Assembly: GCF_023168165.1 (NCBI RefSeq)
Contig: NZ_BQYJ01000003.1
Coordinates: 636,499 to 700,498 of the forward strand
Reading direction: 5' to 3'
Origin: Niallia sp. NCCP-28
Lineage (GTDB): Bacteria > Bacillota > Bacilli > Bacillales > Cytobacillaceae
Length of the DNA: 64,000 bases
A program made the translations under genes and the position numbers. The notes beneath the pieces were generated by a model, which was not told the origin of the DNA, made no database searches, and saw only the letters and a list, made by a program, of their open reading frames with translations. Below, piece after piece: positions 16,124-25,391 of the stretch. Position 1 is the first letter of the stretch. Every line of letters begins with the position of its first letter.

Positions 16124-17389
16124 TTAAAGCGCATCCCCTATTTGATAGTCATTTTTTCCATGTTTTTTAATTTCATACATATATTTATCAGCATTTGTTA
16201 TAAGGGCATCTACTGTATGTCCATGAGTAGGATAAATGCTGATGCCAATGCTTGCTGTAACAATAAAGTTTTCTGATTGAATAGAAAAGGGCTTTTGAAA
16301 AATAGAAAGAACGCGATCAGCAAGCTGTTGGATTTGCGCTGATTCCTCAATATTACGCAAGAGGATGATAAATTCATCTCCGCCATACCGGCACACAAAA
16401 TCTTCTTTGCGAACACTGATAGAAAGTCTTTGGGAAATTGCTGACAAAGCGAGATCTCCATTATGATGACCATACGTATCATTAATTATTTTGAAATTAT
16501 CGATATCTACAAAAAGCAATGCGAATTTTTTCTTTCCCTCGATATATTTAGTGAGCTCATCATGTAAAAAACGACGATTAGGCAAGTTGGTCAACTCATC
16601 TAGATAAGCTTTTTTCTTGATTAATTTTTCCAATTCAACCCTTTCCGTAATATCTCTTGCAATGGTTGAAAAATATTCAACCTCCCCTTGAGATGATTTA
16701 TGGGCAATCATTATTTGTGAAACAGGCATTTCCCTTCCTGCTTTTGTAATGATGATTGTTTCGCCTTTCCACACTCCTGTTTTTATAGATGTTGGAAAGG
16801 CTTCTTGTATAATTAAGTCAGATGCCCATTTAGGATGAAAGGATTCAATGGAAAGTTGAGGTGATTCTTTTAATCCTAATATTGTTTTTGCTGTTGTATT
16901 AAGAAAGGTAACATGGCCTAATAAATCGATTGTTGCGATAAAATCAGGTGATTCTTTAATGATATCCAATAATTGCTGCTGCTTTCTTTCAGCAGCTTTT
17001 CGAGAGGTGATATCCCGGTCCATGCCTCGATAGCCAATACAAATTCCACGAGAATCTATGATTGGCGAACCGCTTGTTTCCAATATGACCTCATGGCCAT
17101 CTCGATGGATATTAATATTTTCTAAGCTTTTAATTGGCAGTTTTTGTGAAAGTAATTCTTCAAAAATAGGGGCGATTCTTTTTGCTTCCCATTCTGGCAT
17201 TAAATCAAAAGGAGTTTTTCCAATCACTTCTTCTGGCTCATATCCTAACATATCTTTCACCCTTGGACTGGCATATGTATATATTCCGTTATGATCTACT
17301 TCCCATATCCAGTCACTTACATGTTCGACTAATGCTCGAAATCGATCTATATCCTCATATTTTTGATTTGGTGGATTTTTTTCAATCAT
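16124..17389 (-). CDS. PAS-PAS-GGDEF diguanylate cyclase
   Basis: 421 residues, no transmembrane segment. Two PAS domains (about 15-130, and about 140-255 ending in the FSTIARDITERVELEK linker) precede a GGDEF domain (about 265-421). RYGGDEF is intact and the inhibitory I-site RKED sits five residues before it, so an active, product-inhibited c-di-GMP synthase is expected. A GGAG site precedes the start at 17389. The gene stands alone. With the GGDEF-EAL protein at 34.5-36.7 kb it makes two c-di-GMP enzymes in this window. The PAS ligand is unknown. Confidence 0.88.
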   Translation of the reverse strand: MIEKNPPNQKYEDIDRFRALVEHVSDWIWEVDHNGIYTYASPRVKDMLGYEPEEVIGKTPFDLMPEWEAKRIAPIFEELLSQKLPIKSLENINIHRDGHEVILETSGSPIIDSRGICIGYRGMDRDITSRKAAERKQQQLLDIIKESPDFIATIDLLGHVTFLNTTAKTILGLKESPQLSIESFHPKWASDLIIQEAFPTSIKTGVWKGETIIITKAGREMPVSQIMIAHKSSQGEVEYFSTIARDITERVELEKLIKKKAYLDELTNLPNRRFLHDELTKYIEGKKKFALLFVDIDNFKIINDTYGHHNGDLALSAISQRLSISVRKEDFVCRYGGDEFIILLRNIEESAQIQQLADRVLSIFQKPFSIQSENFIVTASIGISIYPTHGHTVDALITNADKYMYEIKKHGKNDYQIGDAL

Positions 17390-17564
17390 ATAAATATTCT
17401 CCTATGCTTTACTGATTAACTATCATGATGATGCATCGGATGGAAATGTAAAAATTATATATATATTTACATAATAATACCATTTAGTTTCATGTAAGAC
17501 AATTATAGTATTTTTTGATTAATAAAAGAAAATGAACAAACAATTTAATAGGAAAAAATAGCAC

Positions 17565-17732
17565 TTATGCTTGCTTTTCCCTTAAACTCCCCCATGCTTC
17601 CTCTAGTTCTGTAACGGACAGTTCAAATAAATGAAAGGTTCCCTTTTTATAAATGCCATTGCTGAGCAATAAATCAATAAGCTGTTCTTTATAACATTCT
17701 TTATCTTCTGTATTCAAAAGTTGTTGATTCAA
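17565..17732 (-). CDS. FbpA-like (Fur-regulated basic protein) small protein
   Basis: A 55-residue ORF with TTG start at 17732, preceded by AGGAGG 8 nt upstream. KEQLIDLLLSNGIYKK followed by FHLFELSVTELEEAW matches the compact pattern of FbpA-type proteins, small iron-sparing factors of Bacillus. I see no clear Fur box nearby. It is the first gene after the SAM-I riboswitch, 158 nt past its terminator, which is an unexpected pairing. It is too short for usual ORF thresholds. Family call is by pattern only. Confidence 0.55.
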   Translation of the reverse strand: MNQQLLNTEDKECYKEQLIDLLLSNGIYKKGTFHLFELSVTELEEAWGSLREKQA

Positions 17733-17889
17733 GTAGTTGTCCTCCTGTGCTGCCGATTATTCCAAGGTTTTTCATGTGTTTACTTGGTCTTAAAGAGAGA
17801 AAGCTGCATCACTGCAAAACTTTTCGCAAAAAGCAGTCAATCTCTGACTTATAATCTTTATCCAGGAGGTTTTTTTTTAAAACCTATCT

Positions 17890-17935
17890 TCAAAAAAAAA
17901 AAAAGAATCCACTCTTAGATAGAAGGGATTCCTTG
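17890..17935 (-). terminator. Terminator of the SAM riboswitch
   Basis: GGAATCC and GGATTC stems followed by thirteen T on the minus strand, directly after the SAM-I aptamer. Confidence 0.85.
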
Positions 17936-17944
17936 ATTATCTCT

Positions 17945-18055
17945 TCTTATCTGTCAGACGAATGTCTGCTGGAATTGGCACAGTATTCAAAAGAACCCGC
18001 TGCCGAGGTATCATAGGGCCACATCCCTCCACCTCTCTGGATAAGATTATATGAA
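17945..18055 (-). ncRNA. SAM-I riboswitch (S-box)
   Basis: On the minus strand: CTTATCCAGAGAGGTGGAGG, GGCCCTATGATACC, CGGCAGCGGG, CTGTGCCAATTCCAGCAGA and closing GATAAG. These are the conserved blocks of the S-box, and P1 (CTTATC/GATAAG) is intact. A terminator follows. Only the FbpA-like mini-gene lies downstream; no methionine or cysteine gene is present. Confidence 0.9.
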
Positions 18056-18118
18056 AATTAAAGTAAGCTTATTATTGCATATATGACTAAGAATATCAAT
18101 GTGTTTCTAGCATGCTTG

Positions 18119-18283
18119 TTAATTGTTTTGCTGCTGGGGGGCGGACAAAAGTTTAGAGAAGACTTCTCCTGTACTTAAAACAGCAACGTTTTTTATTCCA
18201 ACATACACTCCAACAGATAAATCGGTTTTAGTTAATTCTCCCATTTCTTTTTCCGCCAAATAGACACAAAATAGTTGACACTT
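18119..18283 (-). pseudogene. TnpB (IS200/IS605 OrfB) remnant
   Basis: A 55-codon minus-strand stretch reads FCVYLAEKEMGELTKTDLSV and then GVYVGIKNVAVLSTGEVFSK. This matches the RuvC-like core region of TnpB proteins (VGIDxGIKNxAxLSxGE), but the expected first catalytic Asp of GIDxG is Tyr, and sequence on both sides is unrelated or broken. No left or right end hairpins or TnpA were found. It is a decayed fragment inside the 930-base gene-poor stretch 17733-18661. Confidence 0.5.
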
Positions 18284-18661
18284 GTTGACATTTAACCATA
18301 GCGCTTAAGATGCGACCTTCTCCTTCCTTGAAAAAAGTGTCTTCTCGCCTATTCAGGATAAAATGCTGTTGCATTTTTTCCATATCTTATACATTAGAAA
18401 AAACGACAGTATAACCTTTTTGGGTTGACAATTATCGCATTTCATTACATTTCTCCCATCCCAAGCTTTATCTATCTATTTTTGCAGCTAAAAACTCAAG
18501 TCTAGCTTATTTTCCTGTATTAGTTTGTTTTTATTTGCTACAAGCAATTGATATATTTGGAGTTTAGTATAAACATTTCCATCTTTCTTTAAATAAGTGT
18601 CGTACAAGCCAGCCATCTTGAATACGTTTTATATAGATATGTTTATAGGAGGACGTAGCAG

Positions 18662-19285
18662 ATGGGAAGCATTTTATATTATGTATTACTTGGACTCTCT
18701 CTTGCAGCACCGATGGGACCAATTAATGCGGCAGTCATTAACAGGGGCCTAAGAGATGGCTTTTCTTATGCTTGGATATTGGCAATAGGAGCTATGCTTG
18801 CAGATATTGTATACATATTATTTGTTTACTTTGGGCTAGTTAAATTTATTAATATCCCAATCATTCAAACCTTTTTATGGTTATTTGGAGGGTTTGTGCT
18901 CATATATTCTGGTGTGGAGGGATTTATAAAAACTTCAGCTGCTCTAACGCGAAGCAAAAAAGAAAAAAAGTCCATTTTATGGTCCTTTTTATCAGGATTT
19001 ATGATAAGTTTTATGAATCCATTATCGATTGTATTTTGGTTAGGGATATATGGCTCAATCCTTGCTTCTACTATCACAAAATATGGTACAAGCAAATTGA
19101 TCTTTTTTACAGGATGCATCCTTTTTGGTGTTGCAGTCTGGGATTTTTTTGTCGCTTTATTATCCAGCTTTTTTCGCAATTTTGTCTCCGAGCACATTAT
19201 TCAGCTCATTTCCAAAATTTCTGCATTTGGTTTAATTCTTTTTGGACTATATTTTGGCTATCATGGCATCCAGTTTTTTTTCTAA
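18662..19285 (+). CDS. LysE family amino-acid/metabolite exporter
   Basis: A 207-residue protein with six hydrophobic helices. The N-terminal GLSLAAPMGPINAAVINRGL and the central FLSGFMISFMNPLSIVFWLG are the LysE/RhtB signatures (conserved PMGP and NP). Such proteins export amino acids or related small molecules using the proton gradient. AGGAGG lies 9 nt before the ATG. The gene is single, with its own terminator at 19403-19459. Substrate unknown. Confidence 0.88.
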   Translation: MGSILYYVLLGLSLAAPMGPINAAVINRGLRDGFSYAWILAIGAMLADIVYILFVYFGLVKFINIPIIQTFLWLFGGFVLIYSGVEGFIKTSAALTRSKKEKKSILWSFLSGFMISFMNPLSIVFWLGIYGSILASTITKYGTSKLIFFTGCILFGVAVWDFFVALLSSFFRNFVSEHIIQLISKISAFGLILFGLYFGYHGIQFFF

Positions 19286-19316
19286 CGAACGCTATAAAGC
19301 GTATAAAGCAAAATTT

Positions 19317-19384
19317 TTTGTCGAAAAATAACTTTTTTTTAAAAAATGAACCAAAATATCGGAAAACTGAACCAAAAATAAAAG
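19317..19384 (-). repeat. Dispersed repeat, TTTTTCGACAAAAAA family, copy 2
   Basis: On the minus strand TTTTGGTTCAGTTTTCCGA and TTTGGTTCATTTTTT are followed by AGTTATTTTTCGACAAAAAA, matching the arrangement at 1868-1950 in opposite orientation. Noncoding, within the LysE 3' region. Confidence 0.55.
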
Positions 19385-19402
19385 AAAAGGAAACAAAGAA
19401 AC

Positions 19403-19459
19403 AAAATGCCCCCATAAACTGTTTATCCGTCTAAATAAACAGCTTATGGGGGCATTTTT
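19403..19459 (+). terminator. Terminator after lysE-like gene
   Basis: AAATGCCCCCATAA and TTATGGGGGCATTT, extended by CTGTTTAT/ATAAACAG, followed by five T. Strong; sits 118 nt past the stop, after the repeat copy. Confidence 0.88.
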
Positions 19460-19727
19460 GAAAGCGAATTCTATAGACATGTATAGCATTTCTTCCCCAC
19501 CTTGTTAATTTAAGTCACATTTTCGCTATTGTAATGAGTGAAAAATCTGAATATAATAGAAGAATATTTTACATAATAGTTCTATTGTCATGAATGAAAG
19601 TCATTATTCTGTTTTATCGTATAAAACTTTTCTTCTCAAGGGAGTTTTGCCCCTCTTATTTCAGAGTGATAATACAGGTCTATAGACTTATTTCAAATAA
19701 GATAAGGAAAATTCACAGGAGATATGG

Positions 19728-21908
19728 ATGGTGGTAAATATGGGTTATTTTGGTTGGTTGGATTTTCGGGAAGGGTTGCCCCTTTGGTGGTCCTTTCGGC
19801 TAAATAAAAATAGAACAAAAACGATAGAAGAAACGTTTGAAGGGATTGCCAAAACAAGGTTGGATATCCTGACGGGATGGGCAAATGGCCAATGGGATTT
19901 CCTTGAAAAAACAGCGTTGGAATTGGAACATATGCTATCTGATAATTTCAAACAAATTCTGGAGAATAAATTGCACAAAAGCAGAGATTTTACAGAATTA
20001 TTTTTGCTGGATAAAGAGAAGAATGTTTTGTCTTCCACCTATTCCTCTCATATTGGAGCATCCTATGCCAAAGATTCAACTAGCAACTATCAAGAAGCTG
20101 CTGATTACGTTCTCAAACATAATAAACCTTTGCTTTATGGACCTTTTCAAGACACTCTTACATTAGAAATCGGAGCAAAAAGCTCTCGTTTTCATGATGA
20201 AGTAACACTACTTTTTTTTCAGCCAGTTATGCAAAGAGGCCAATTGAAATATATTCTTTCTGGAAGAATTCCTAACGACGTGGTTGGGGATTTAATACAG
20301 CGGGAAGCCGGCCATGTGTTTCAAGACTCAGGAGATAACTATCTATTTATGGCAAAATCTACGTTTAATCCTGCCATTTCTCAAGGGATAGCCTTATCAC
20401 GCAGTCGTTTTGAAGATCATACTTTTACTTTTGGAGAAAATCTTAAAGACGGCATCCACACCAAATCTTGGGGTACCGTTCAAATAAAAAAGCATACGGA
20501 ATTTGAAATTCGTTTTACAGATCCTGCAACAAACGAACTGCATCCAGGCGTTTCTAATACCATTCAAAATGGAGAAAATTTATTTGTCGAATTTCCGGGA
20601 TATTCTGATTATCGCCATATCCCTGTTATCGGAAAAGGTGTAACCTTTCAAATGCCTGGGTCTATAGATACATGGGGAATGATGTGTGAAGCAGATCTAG
20701 AAGAGGTGTATCGAAACCGTTCTTTAAATTGGCAGTTTGGCAAAGAAGTTACGTTGATGCTAATTACCGCTCTTATCTTAAATATTATGTTTACGATGAT
20801 ATTTGCCATTCCTCCTATCTTGCTTGCATTAATACAAACGGTTTATCTTTCTTTTGCCGGCTTTTTCTTTTATAAAAAAATATTAAATCCAGTTGTATCA
20901 AGACTGCGGCAAATGAATGATATTGTACGCAAAATTGCAGAAGGCGGCGGAGATTTAACGATGCGGCTAGATAAAAAATTGCTTTTGAATGATGAATCAG
21001 GAACGCTTGGACGCTGGGTAAATAATATGATTGATAGTCAAGATGAACTGATGACAAAAGTTAAATTAGCAACCTTGGATGTAGAGCAAGCAAATGAATC
21101 TCTGCAAAATAAAACACTGCTTGTGGAAGAAAATTCTTATTCCGTGATTAGACAAATGGGAGAAATGCTCCTTGGCATGAATCATCAGTATCAAGATATT
21201 CAAGAAGCAATGAAACAAGTGGATCAAATTAGCGATAAGATGAAAGAAATGGAGCATCTTTCTCAACAGCAATTAAATGGAGCCTTAACGCAAGTGGAGG
21301 GCATTACAGAAAAAATGAATCAAATTGTAGAAAAGGTAGGACATGCTTTGAAATCCACAGAAGACTTTATGAAACTGTCTCAAAATATTGGCCGAGTAGT
21401 CGACTCTATTGATTCCATTGCCCAACAAACAAATCTTCTCGCATTAAATGCCACTATAGAAGCTGCAAGAGCTGGCGAATATGGAAAAGGATTTACCGTT
21501 GTAGCAACAGAAATACGAAAATTAGCGGATCAGACAACAAATGCGACAAAAGAGATTGGTCAAACCCTCGAGAAGATTGAAGAAAGTTCCGTCCATGTTC
21601 AAAAAGCGATTCAAGAAAGCAGCAAAGAAGTAGAAACAGGTTCTGAATTTGTTCATGGTGTCCATGAAGTGCTAAGCAATATTGCCCAGGCATCTGCTAC
21701 AGGACCAAATGTAACAGATGAAATGACGGAAATCATTTCTAATATTGCTACAATAAATGAAAAAAATACATACACGGTACAAAATATTGATACAGCTGCC
21801 GCAAAAATGGTCAACCTTATACAAGATTCCAGGTTTGATTCAGAACAAAGCTCCTTGGTTGTTTCCCGTTTAAATCGTCTTATTTCGAAATTTAAGCTAA
21901 CCTCTTAA
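19728..21908 (+). CDS. Methyl-accepting chemotaxis protein with N-terminal soluble sensor and central membrane hairpin
   Basis: 726 residues. Residues 1-335 are hydrophilic with a Cache-like middle ([20 protein letters not shown]). Only then come two closely spaced helices ([20 protein letters not shown] and [20 protein letters not shown]), a HAMP-like stretch and the signalling hairpin with [19 protein letters not shown], the kinase-contact tip. Usual receptors have a helix at the N-terminus that puts the sensor outside; here none is seen, so the sensor may be cytoplasmic and merely membrane-anchored. AGGAG lies 7 nt before the start. The gene stands alone and ends at a shared terminator with htpG. 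Ligand unknown. Confidence 0.85.
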   Translation: MVVNMGYFGWLDFREGLPLWWSFRLNKNRTKTIEETFEGIAKTRLDILTGWANGQWDFLEKTALELEHMLSDNFKQILENKLHKSRDFTELFLLDKEKNVLSSTYSSHIGASYAKDSTSNYQEAADYVLKHNKPLLYGPFQDTLTLEIGAKSSRFHDEVTLLFFQPVMQRGQLKYILSGRIPNDVVGDLIQREAGHVFQDSGDNYLFMAKSTFNPAISQGIALSRSRFEDHTFTFGENLKDGIHTKSWGTVQIKKHTEFEIRFTDPATNELHPGVSNTIQNGENLFVEFPGYSDYRHIPVIGKGVTFQMPGSIDTWGMMCEADLEEVYRNRSLNWQFGKEVTLMLITALILNIMFTMIFAIPPILLALIQTVYLSFAGFFFYKKILNPVVSRLRQMNDIVRKIAEGGGDLTMRLDKKLLLNDESGTLGRWVNNMIDSQDELMTKVKLATLDVEQANESLQNKTLLVEENSYSVIRQMGEMLLGMNHQYQDIQEAMKQVDQISDKMKEMEHLSQQQLNGALTQVEGITEKMNQIVEKVGHALKSTEDFMKLSQNIGRVVDSIDSIAQQTNLLALNATIEAARAGEYGKGFTVVATEIRKLADQTTNATKEIGQTLEKIEESSVHVQKAIQESSKEVETGSEFVHGVHEVLSNIAQASATGPNVTDEMTEIISNIATINEKNTYTVQNIDTAAAKMVNLIQDSRFDSEQSSLVVSRLNRLISKFKLTS

Positions 21909-21956
21909 GGGCAAGCTGACGTTGAATATATGCAGATTCCAGCCCAATAAAGGCCT

Positions 21957-22008
21957 AAAAAAGACCTCCTCCTATAGGGTTAAATCCCTGTAGAAGGCGG
22001 TCTTTTTT
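21957..22008. terminator. Bidirectional terminator between MCP gene and htpG
   Basis: AAAAAAGACC and GGTCTTTTTT with inner CTCCT/AGGCG pairing and a central hairpin lie between the two convergent stops. Confidence 0.85.
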
Positions 22009-22025
22009 ATCCATTGTTTCTGTAA

Positions 22026-23906
22026 TTATACCATTATTTTGCAAATATTATTGGTAAATTCAACTGGATCGTTAATTGGCAGTCCTTCAATTAATAAAGC
22101 TTGATTATACAATAAGGTTGTAAAAAGGACTAATTTTTCTTTGTCGTTTGCAAAAGCATTTGAAAGCGATTGGAATACAGCATGATCTTTATTGATTTCC
22201 AAAACTTTATTGGCTTTTACATTTTGATTATCCGGCATAGCATTTAAGATTTTTTCCATTTCAATCGTTATTTCTCCTTCTGTTGATAAACAAACAGGAT
22301 GAGATTTTAAACGGGCAGAAATCTTCACATTATTAACTTGTCCATTTAGGATATTTTTCATTTCTTCTAATAGATCTTTATTTTCTTCTTCCAGTTTTTG
22401 ATCTATTTTGTTTTCTTCTTCATTTAGCCCTAAGTCGCTTGCAGATACAGATTTAAATTCTTTTTCTTTATAATTCATCAGCATTTTAATGGAAAATTCA
22501 TCAATATCTTCTGTAAAATAAAGAATTTCATAGCCTTTATCTGCCACAAGTTCTGTTTGCGGCAATCTTTCAATTCTTTCAATAGACTCCCCTGCTGCAT
22601 AATAGATATACTTTTGGTCTTCTTTCATGCGGAGAACATATTCATCAAGGGAAACAAGTTTTTTCTCTTTGGATGAATAAAACAGAAGCAAATCTTGAAG
22701 CATGTCTTTGTTTGCACCAAAATCGCTGTATACTCCAAATTTTAACTGTCTGCCAAATGCTTGATAAAATGTTTCGTATTTTTCCCGTTCATTTTTAAGC
22801 ATCGTTTGCAGCTGACTTTTGATTTTTTTTGTCAGATTTTTTTCAATTCGTTTTAACTGGCGATCTTGCTGCAGCATTTCACGTGAGATATTAAGGGAAA
22901 GATCACTCGAATCTACCATGCCTTTTACAAAGCTAAAGTAGTCAGGAAGAAGATCGCCGCACTTTTCCATAATAAGTACACCGTTTGCGTACAATTCCAA
23001 TCCTTTTTCATATTCTTTCGAATAATAATCAAAAGGTGTTTTTTCAGGAATATAAAGGATCGCCTGATAAGAGATCGTTCCATCAACGCTAATATGAATA
23101 TGTCTTAGTGGCTGGTCAAATCCAAAGCGTTTTTCTGTATAGAAATTTTGGTAGTCTTCTTCTGTCAGTTCATTTTTATTTTTGCGCCAAATTGGCACCA
23201 TGCTGTTGATGATTTGTTCTTCCATCACATCTTCCAGCTCGTTTTCCGTTCCTTCTTTTGGCTTTTTTGTTGTGATATCCATTTTGATTGGGTAGCGAAT
23301 AAAATCAGAATATTTTTTAATAATTGCTTTTAAACGATATTCTTCCAAAAATTCCTCATAGGAATCTTCTTCTGTATTTTCTTTGATTTTTAAGATAATG
23401 TCTGTTCCGACTGTTTCTTTCTCTGTTGTTTCAATCGTATATCCATTTGCCCCTTGGGATACCCATTTATAAGCCGCATCACTCTCTAACGCCTTTGTGA
23501 TGACTGTTACAACATCTGCAACCATAAATGCAGCATAAAAACCGACCCCAAACTGACCAATAATATCATGGCCATCTTTTAGTTCATTTTCTGATTTAAA
23601 TGCTAAAGAGCCACTTTTGGCAATCGTCCCAAGATTCATTTCCAGCTCTTCTTTTGTCATGCCTATTCCTGTATCTGAGATTGTTAATGTACGATCCTCT
23701 TTATTTGCTGTTAATTTAATATAATAATGTTCTTTTTCAAAACTTAATTCCTCATCTGTTAACGCTTTATAGTAGATTTTATCAATGGCATCACTGGCAT
23801 TGGAGATCAACTCCCGCAAAAACACCTCTTTTTGTGAATAAATCGAATTGATCATCATTTCTAATAATCGTTTCGATTCCGCTTTAAATTCTTTTGTTTC
23901 TACCAT
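22026..23906 (-). CDS. htpG: Hsp90-family molecular chaperone HtpG
   Basis: 626 residues, the normal HtpG length. The N-terminal GHKL ATPase motifs are [23 protein letters not shown] and [15 protein letters not shown]; the middle domain has [11 protein letters not shown]. It is a cytoplasmic ATP-dependent chaperone for client maturation under stress. AAAGGGG precedes the start at 23906. Upstream lies a CIRCE-like inverted repeat overlapping a TTGCCA/TACAAT promoter, suggesting HrcA repression; in B. subtilis htpG is outside the CIRCE regulon. It is single-gene and convergent with the chemoreceptor. Confidence 0.96.
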   Translation of the reverse strand: MVETKEFKAESKRLLEMMINSIYSQKEVFLRELISNASDAIDKIYYKALTDEELSFEKEHYYIKLTANKEDRTLTISDTGIGMTKEELEMNLGTIAKSGSLAFKSENELKDGHDIIGQFGVGFYAAFMVADVVTVITKALESDAAYKWVSQGANGYTIETTEKETVGTDIILKIKENTEEDSYEEFLEEYRLKAIIKKYSDFIRYPIKMDITTKKPKEGTENELEDVMEEQIINSMVPIWRKNKNELTEEDYQNFYTEKRFGFDQPLRHIHISVDGTISYQAILYIPEKTPFDYYSKEYEKGLELYANGVLIMEKCGDLLPDYFSFVKGMVDSSDLSLNISREMLQQDRQLKRIEKNLTKKIKSQLQTMLKNEREKYETFYQAFGRQLKFGVYSDFGANKDMLQDLLLFYSSKEKKLVSLDEYVLRMKEDQKYIYYAAGESIERIERLPQTELVADKGYEILYFTEDIDEFSIKMLMNYKEKEFKSVSASDLGLNEEENKIDQKLEEENKDLLEEMKNILNGQVNNVKISARLKSHPVCLSTEGEITIEMEKILNAMPDNQNVKANKVLEINKDHAVFQSLSNAFANDKEKLVLFTTLLYNQALLIEGLPINDPVEFTNNICKIMV

Positions 23907-23944
23907 TTTTATAAATCCCCTTTCTGCTTTCTTTTATGTAATCT

Positions 23945-23974
23945 ATTGTAAAAGAAATTGCTAGCACTTGGCAA
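23945..23974 (-). promoter_or_regulatory. Promoter of htpG
   Basis: TTGCCA (23969-23974) and TACAAT (23945-23950) on the minus strand with an 18-bp spacer, 40 nt before the htpG start. The -35 lies inside the CIRCE-like repeat. Confidence 0.55.
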
Positions 23975-23987
23975 CGATGAGTGCTAA
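23961..23987 (-). promoter_or_regulatory. CIRCE-like HrcA operator before htpG
   Basis: TTAGCACTC, a 9-nt spacer, then AAGTGCTAG. The consensus is TTAGCACTC-N9-GAGTGCTAA, so the left arm is perfect and the right arm has two mismatches. Spacing is exactly nine. Confidence 0.75.
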
Positions 23988-24010
23988 ACAATATTTTAAT
24001 AACATAAATT

Positions 24011-24481
24011 CTAATGATTGTCAATTAACTTCCTGGTTTTTGGACGATTAATCGGCAGTTGGAGATCGTTTACCTTTGTGCATCAGAATAAGAAAACGTT
24101 CTTCCCTGCAACAATTTATCATCGAAAAAAACAAGGCCGTTTATTCTACCTCTATGAAATAGTTTCAGGATTTTTGTTCAATACATTTTTCCGACTGAAA
24201 GCCTTGAGTTAATTTTGCTCGTGTACACTGTATACTTGCTTATTGGTTCATCACCAATAGTTCCATAGCTTTCAAAATAGCCATGGACGCCAGCACCTCT
24301 TGTATACATTACTCTTCCAGGGATTCGTTTTCAATTAGCATGACTGATTTTTTCTGAAAAATCATAGTTTTCTCATGTAGCCTTTTCTCTATTTTGGCTA
24401 TTCGGACATTTTGCTTATTGCTGACAGGATAGCCCTATTGATTAGTGAATAAATCATCATAGTATGTTTTTTCTTTTTCAT
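24011..24481 (-). pseudogene. Catalase relic (internally deleted, frameshifted)
   Basis: The minus strand begins at an ATG at 24481 behind GCAGGAGA and reads, with stops and frame changes, [43 protein letters not shown]. This is the catalase N-terminus including the conserved RGxGxHGYFE. After ISKYT the sequence jumps to VGKMY, FFDDKLLQGRTFSYSDAQR and then, in another frame, LQLPINRPKT, the C-terminal catalase segment. About 250 residues between are missing, including most of the haem pocket. Only about 157 codons remain against 480 or more in a working enzyme, so it cannot function. It fills the gap between htpG and the GNAT gene. Confidence 0.85.
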
Positions 24482-24565
24482 TCTCCTGCCTTCTTCAATA
24501 TGTATCTTCTATAAGTTCCATTTTAAGGATCTATATGCATAAAAAGGATTAAAAGGAAACAAGCA

Positions 24566-24604
24566 TAAAAAAACTCATGAAATAATCTATTCATGAGTTT
24601 TTTA
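24566..24604. terminator. Terminator after GNAT gene
   Basis: AAAAAACTCATGAA and TTCATGAGTTTTTT form a strong stem overlapping the GNAT stop codon, with T/A runs on both sides. Confidence 0.85.
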
Positions 24605-25015
24605 AATAAGAATGGACATACCTGGTGCATCTGCTTCTCTTTCTTGAAATCCTAATTTTTGATAAAATTGTTTTTTTCCTTTTGCAGAAAAAAGCTGAAT
24701 GGATTGAATGCCTGTTTCTTGGCATTTTTGCAGCAAACCTTCAATAATTCCTTTTCCCAAGCCTTTTCCTTGATAGCCCGGATCCACCATTACATCACAG
24801 ATCAGAGCTTGATATACACCATCTGAAATCATTCTGCCAAATGCAATTAGCTGCTCCCCGTTATATATAGAATAGCAGTACCAGCTGTTTTGCGCTGCTG
24901 TATATAATTGTTCTTTTGTATAATTTCCCTTTTTATTTTTTATTAAGCCGCTCGCTTCATGTAATGCTGCAAATAAATCAAAGCTCGGCAATTCTTCTTT
25001 TATGATGTAGTCCAT
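24602..25015 (-). CDS. GNAT family N-acetyltransferase
   Basis: A 137-residue acetyl-CoA-dependent acetyltransferase of the compact GNAT fold. The acetyl-CoA motif A is CDVMVDPGYQGKGLGKGIIE (Q-x-x-G-x-G at about residues 82-87), with the later FYQKLGFQER motif B. GAGGAG precedes the start at 25015. The gene is single. The substrate cannot be told from sequence; amines, amino acids or ribosomal protein N-termini are all possible. Confidence 0.85.
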   Translation of the reverse strand: MDYIIKEELPSFDLFAALHEASGLIKNKKGNYTKEQLYTAAQNSWYCYSIYNGEQLIAFGRMISDGVYQALICDVMVDPGYQGKGLGKGIIEGLLQKCQETGIQSIQLFSAKGKKQFYQKLGFQEREADAPGMSILI

Positions 25016-25127
25016 CGTTCATTTCTCCTCATACGTTATCTGATAATTATATTTATACATCATTATTAATAAATATTCAACCGTTATTATAAAAAATTTT
25101 GAAAATTAAATGTGTTCTATAAATAAA

Positions 25128-25346
25128 GGCTGTTTTCTAAAAGATGACTGTTTTCGGATAGTGTCCATGAGTAAATGCATGGTTAAAACAGATTGATTGG
25201 AGTGAAAGACGCAGAAACGCCTGTGAGGTTAAACTTCACAGGAGATACGCCAAGGAGGCTCGCTGCTCGTCCCACGGAAGGCGAGCCTCCTGTAACGGGG
25301 ATCAACCGATACTCCTTTAAAAGCAACAAGGTTTGCAAAAACAGCC
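25128..25346. repeat. MITE-like element with GGCTGTTTT ends
   Basis: Begins GGCTGTTTT and ends AAAACAGCC, flanked on both sides by AAATAAA (25121-25127 and 25347-25353), a possible 7-bp target duplication. The interior has the GC-rich palindromic block CTTCACAGGAGATACGCC and GGAGGCTCGC/GCGAGCCTCC typical of dispersed Bacillaceae repeats. No ORF of its own. It fills most of the 376-base gap between the permease and the GNAT gene. Confidence 0.7.
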
Positions 25347-25391
25347 AAATAAAAAAGAAACATCTATTATTTAGATGCTTCTTCGTTTTAC

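Noticed and set aside
17690..17775. Short frame MKNLGIIGSTGGQLLES (ATG at 17775) after the SAM riboswitch
   Set aside because: It looks like the start of a Rossmann-fold enzyme, but there is no ribosome binding site and it stops after 24 codons; I could not tell a relic from coincidence.
24018..24212. Plus-strand ORF of 64 codons
   Set aside because: It runs antisense to the catalase relic and has no translation signal.
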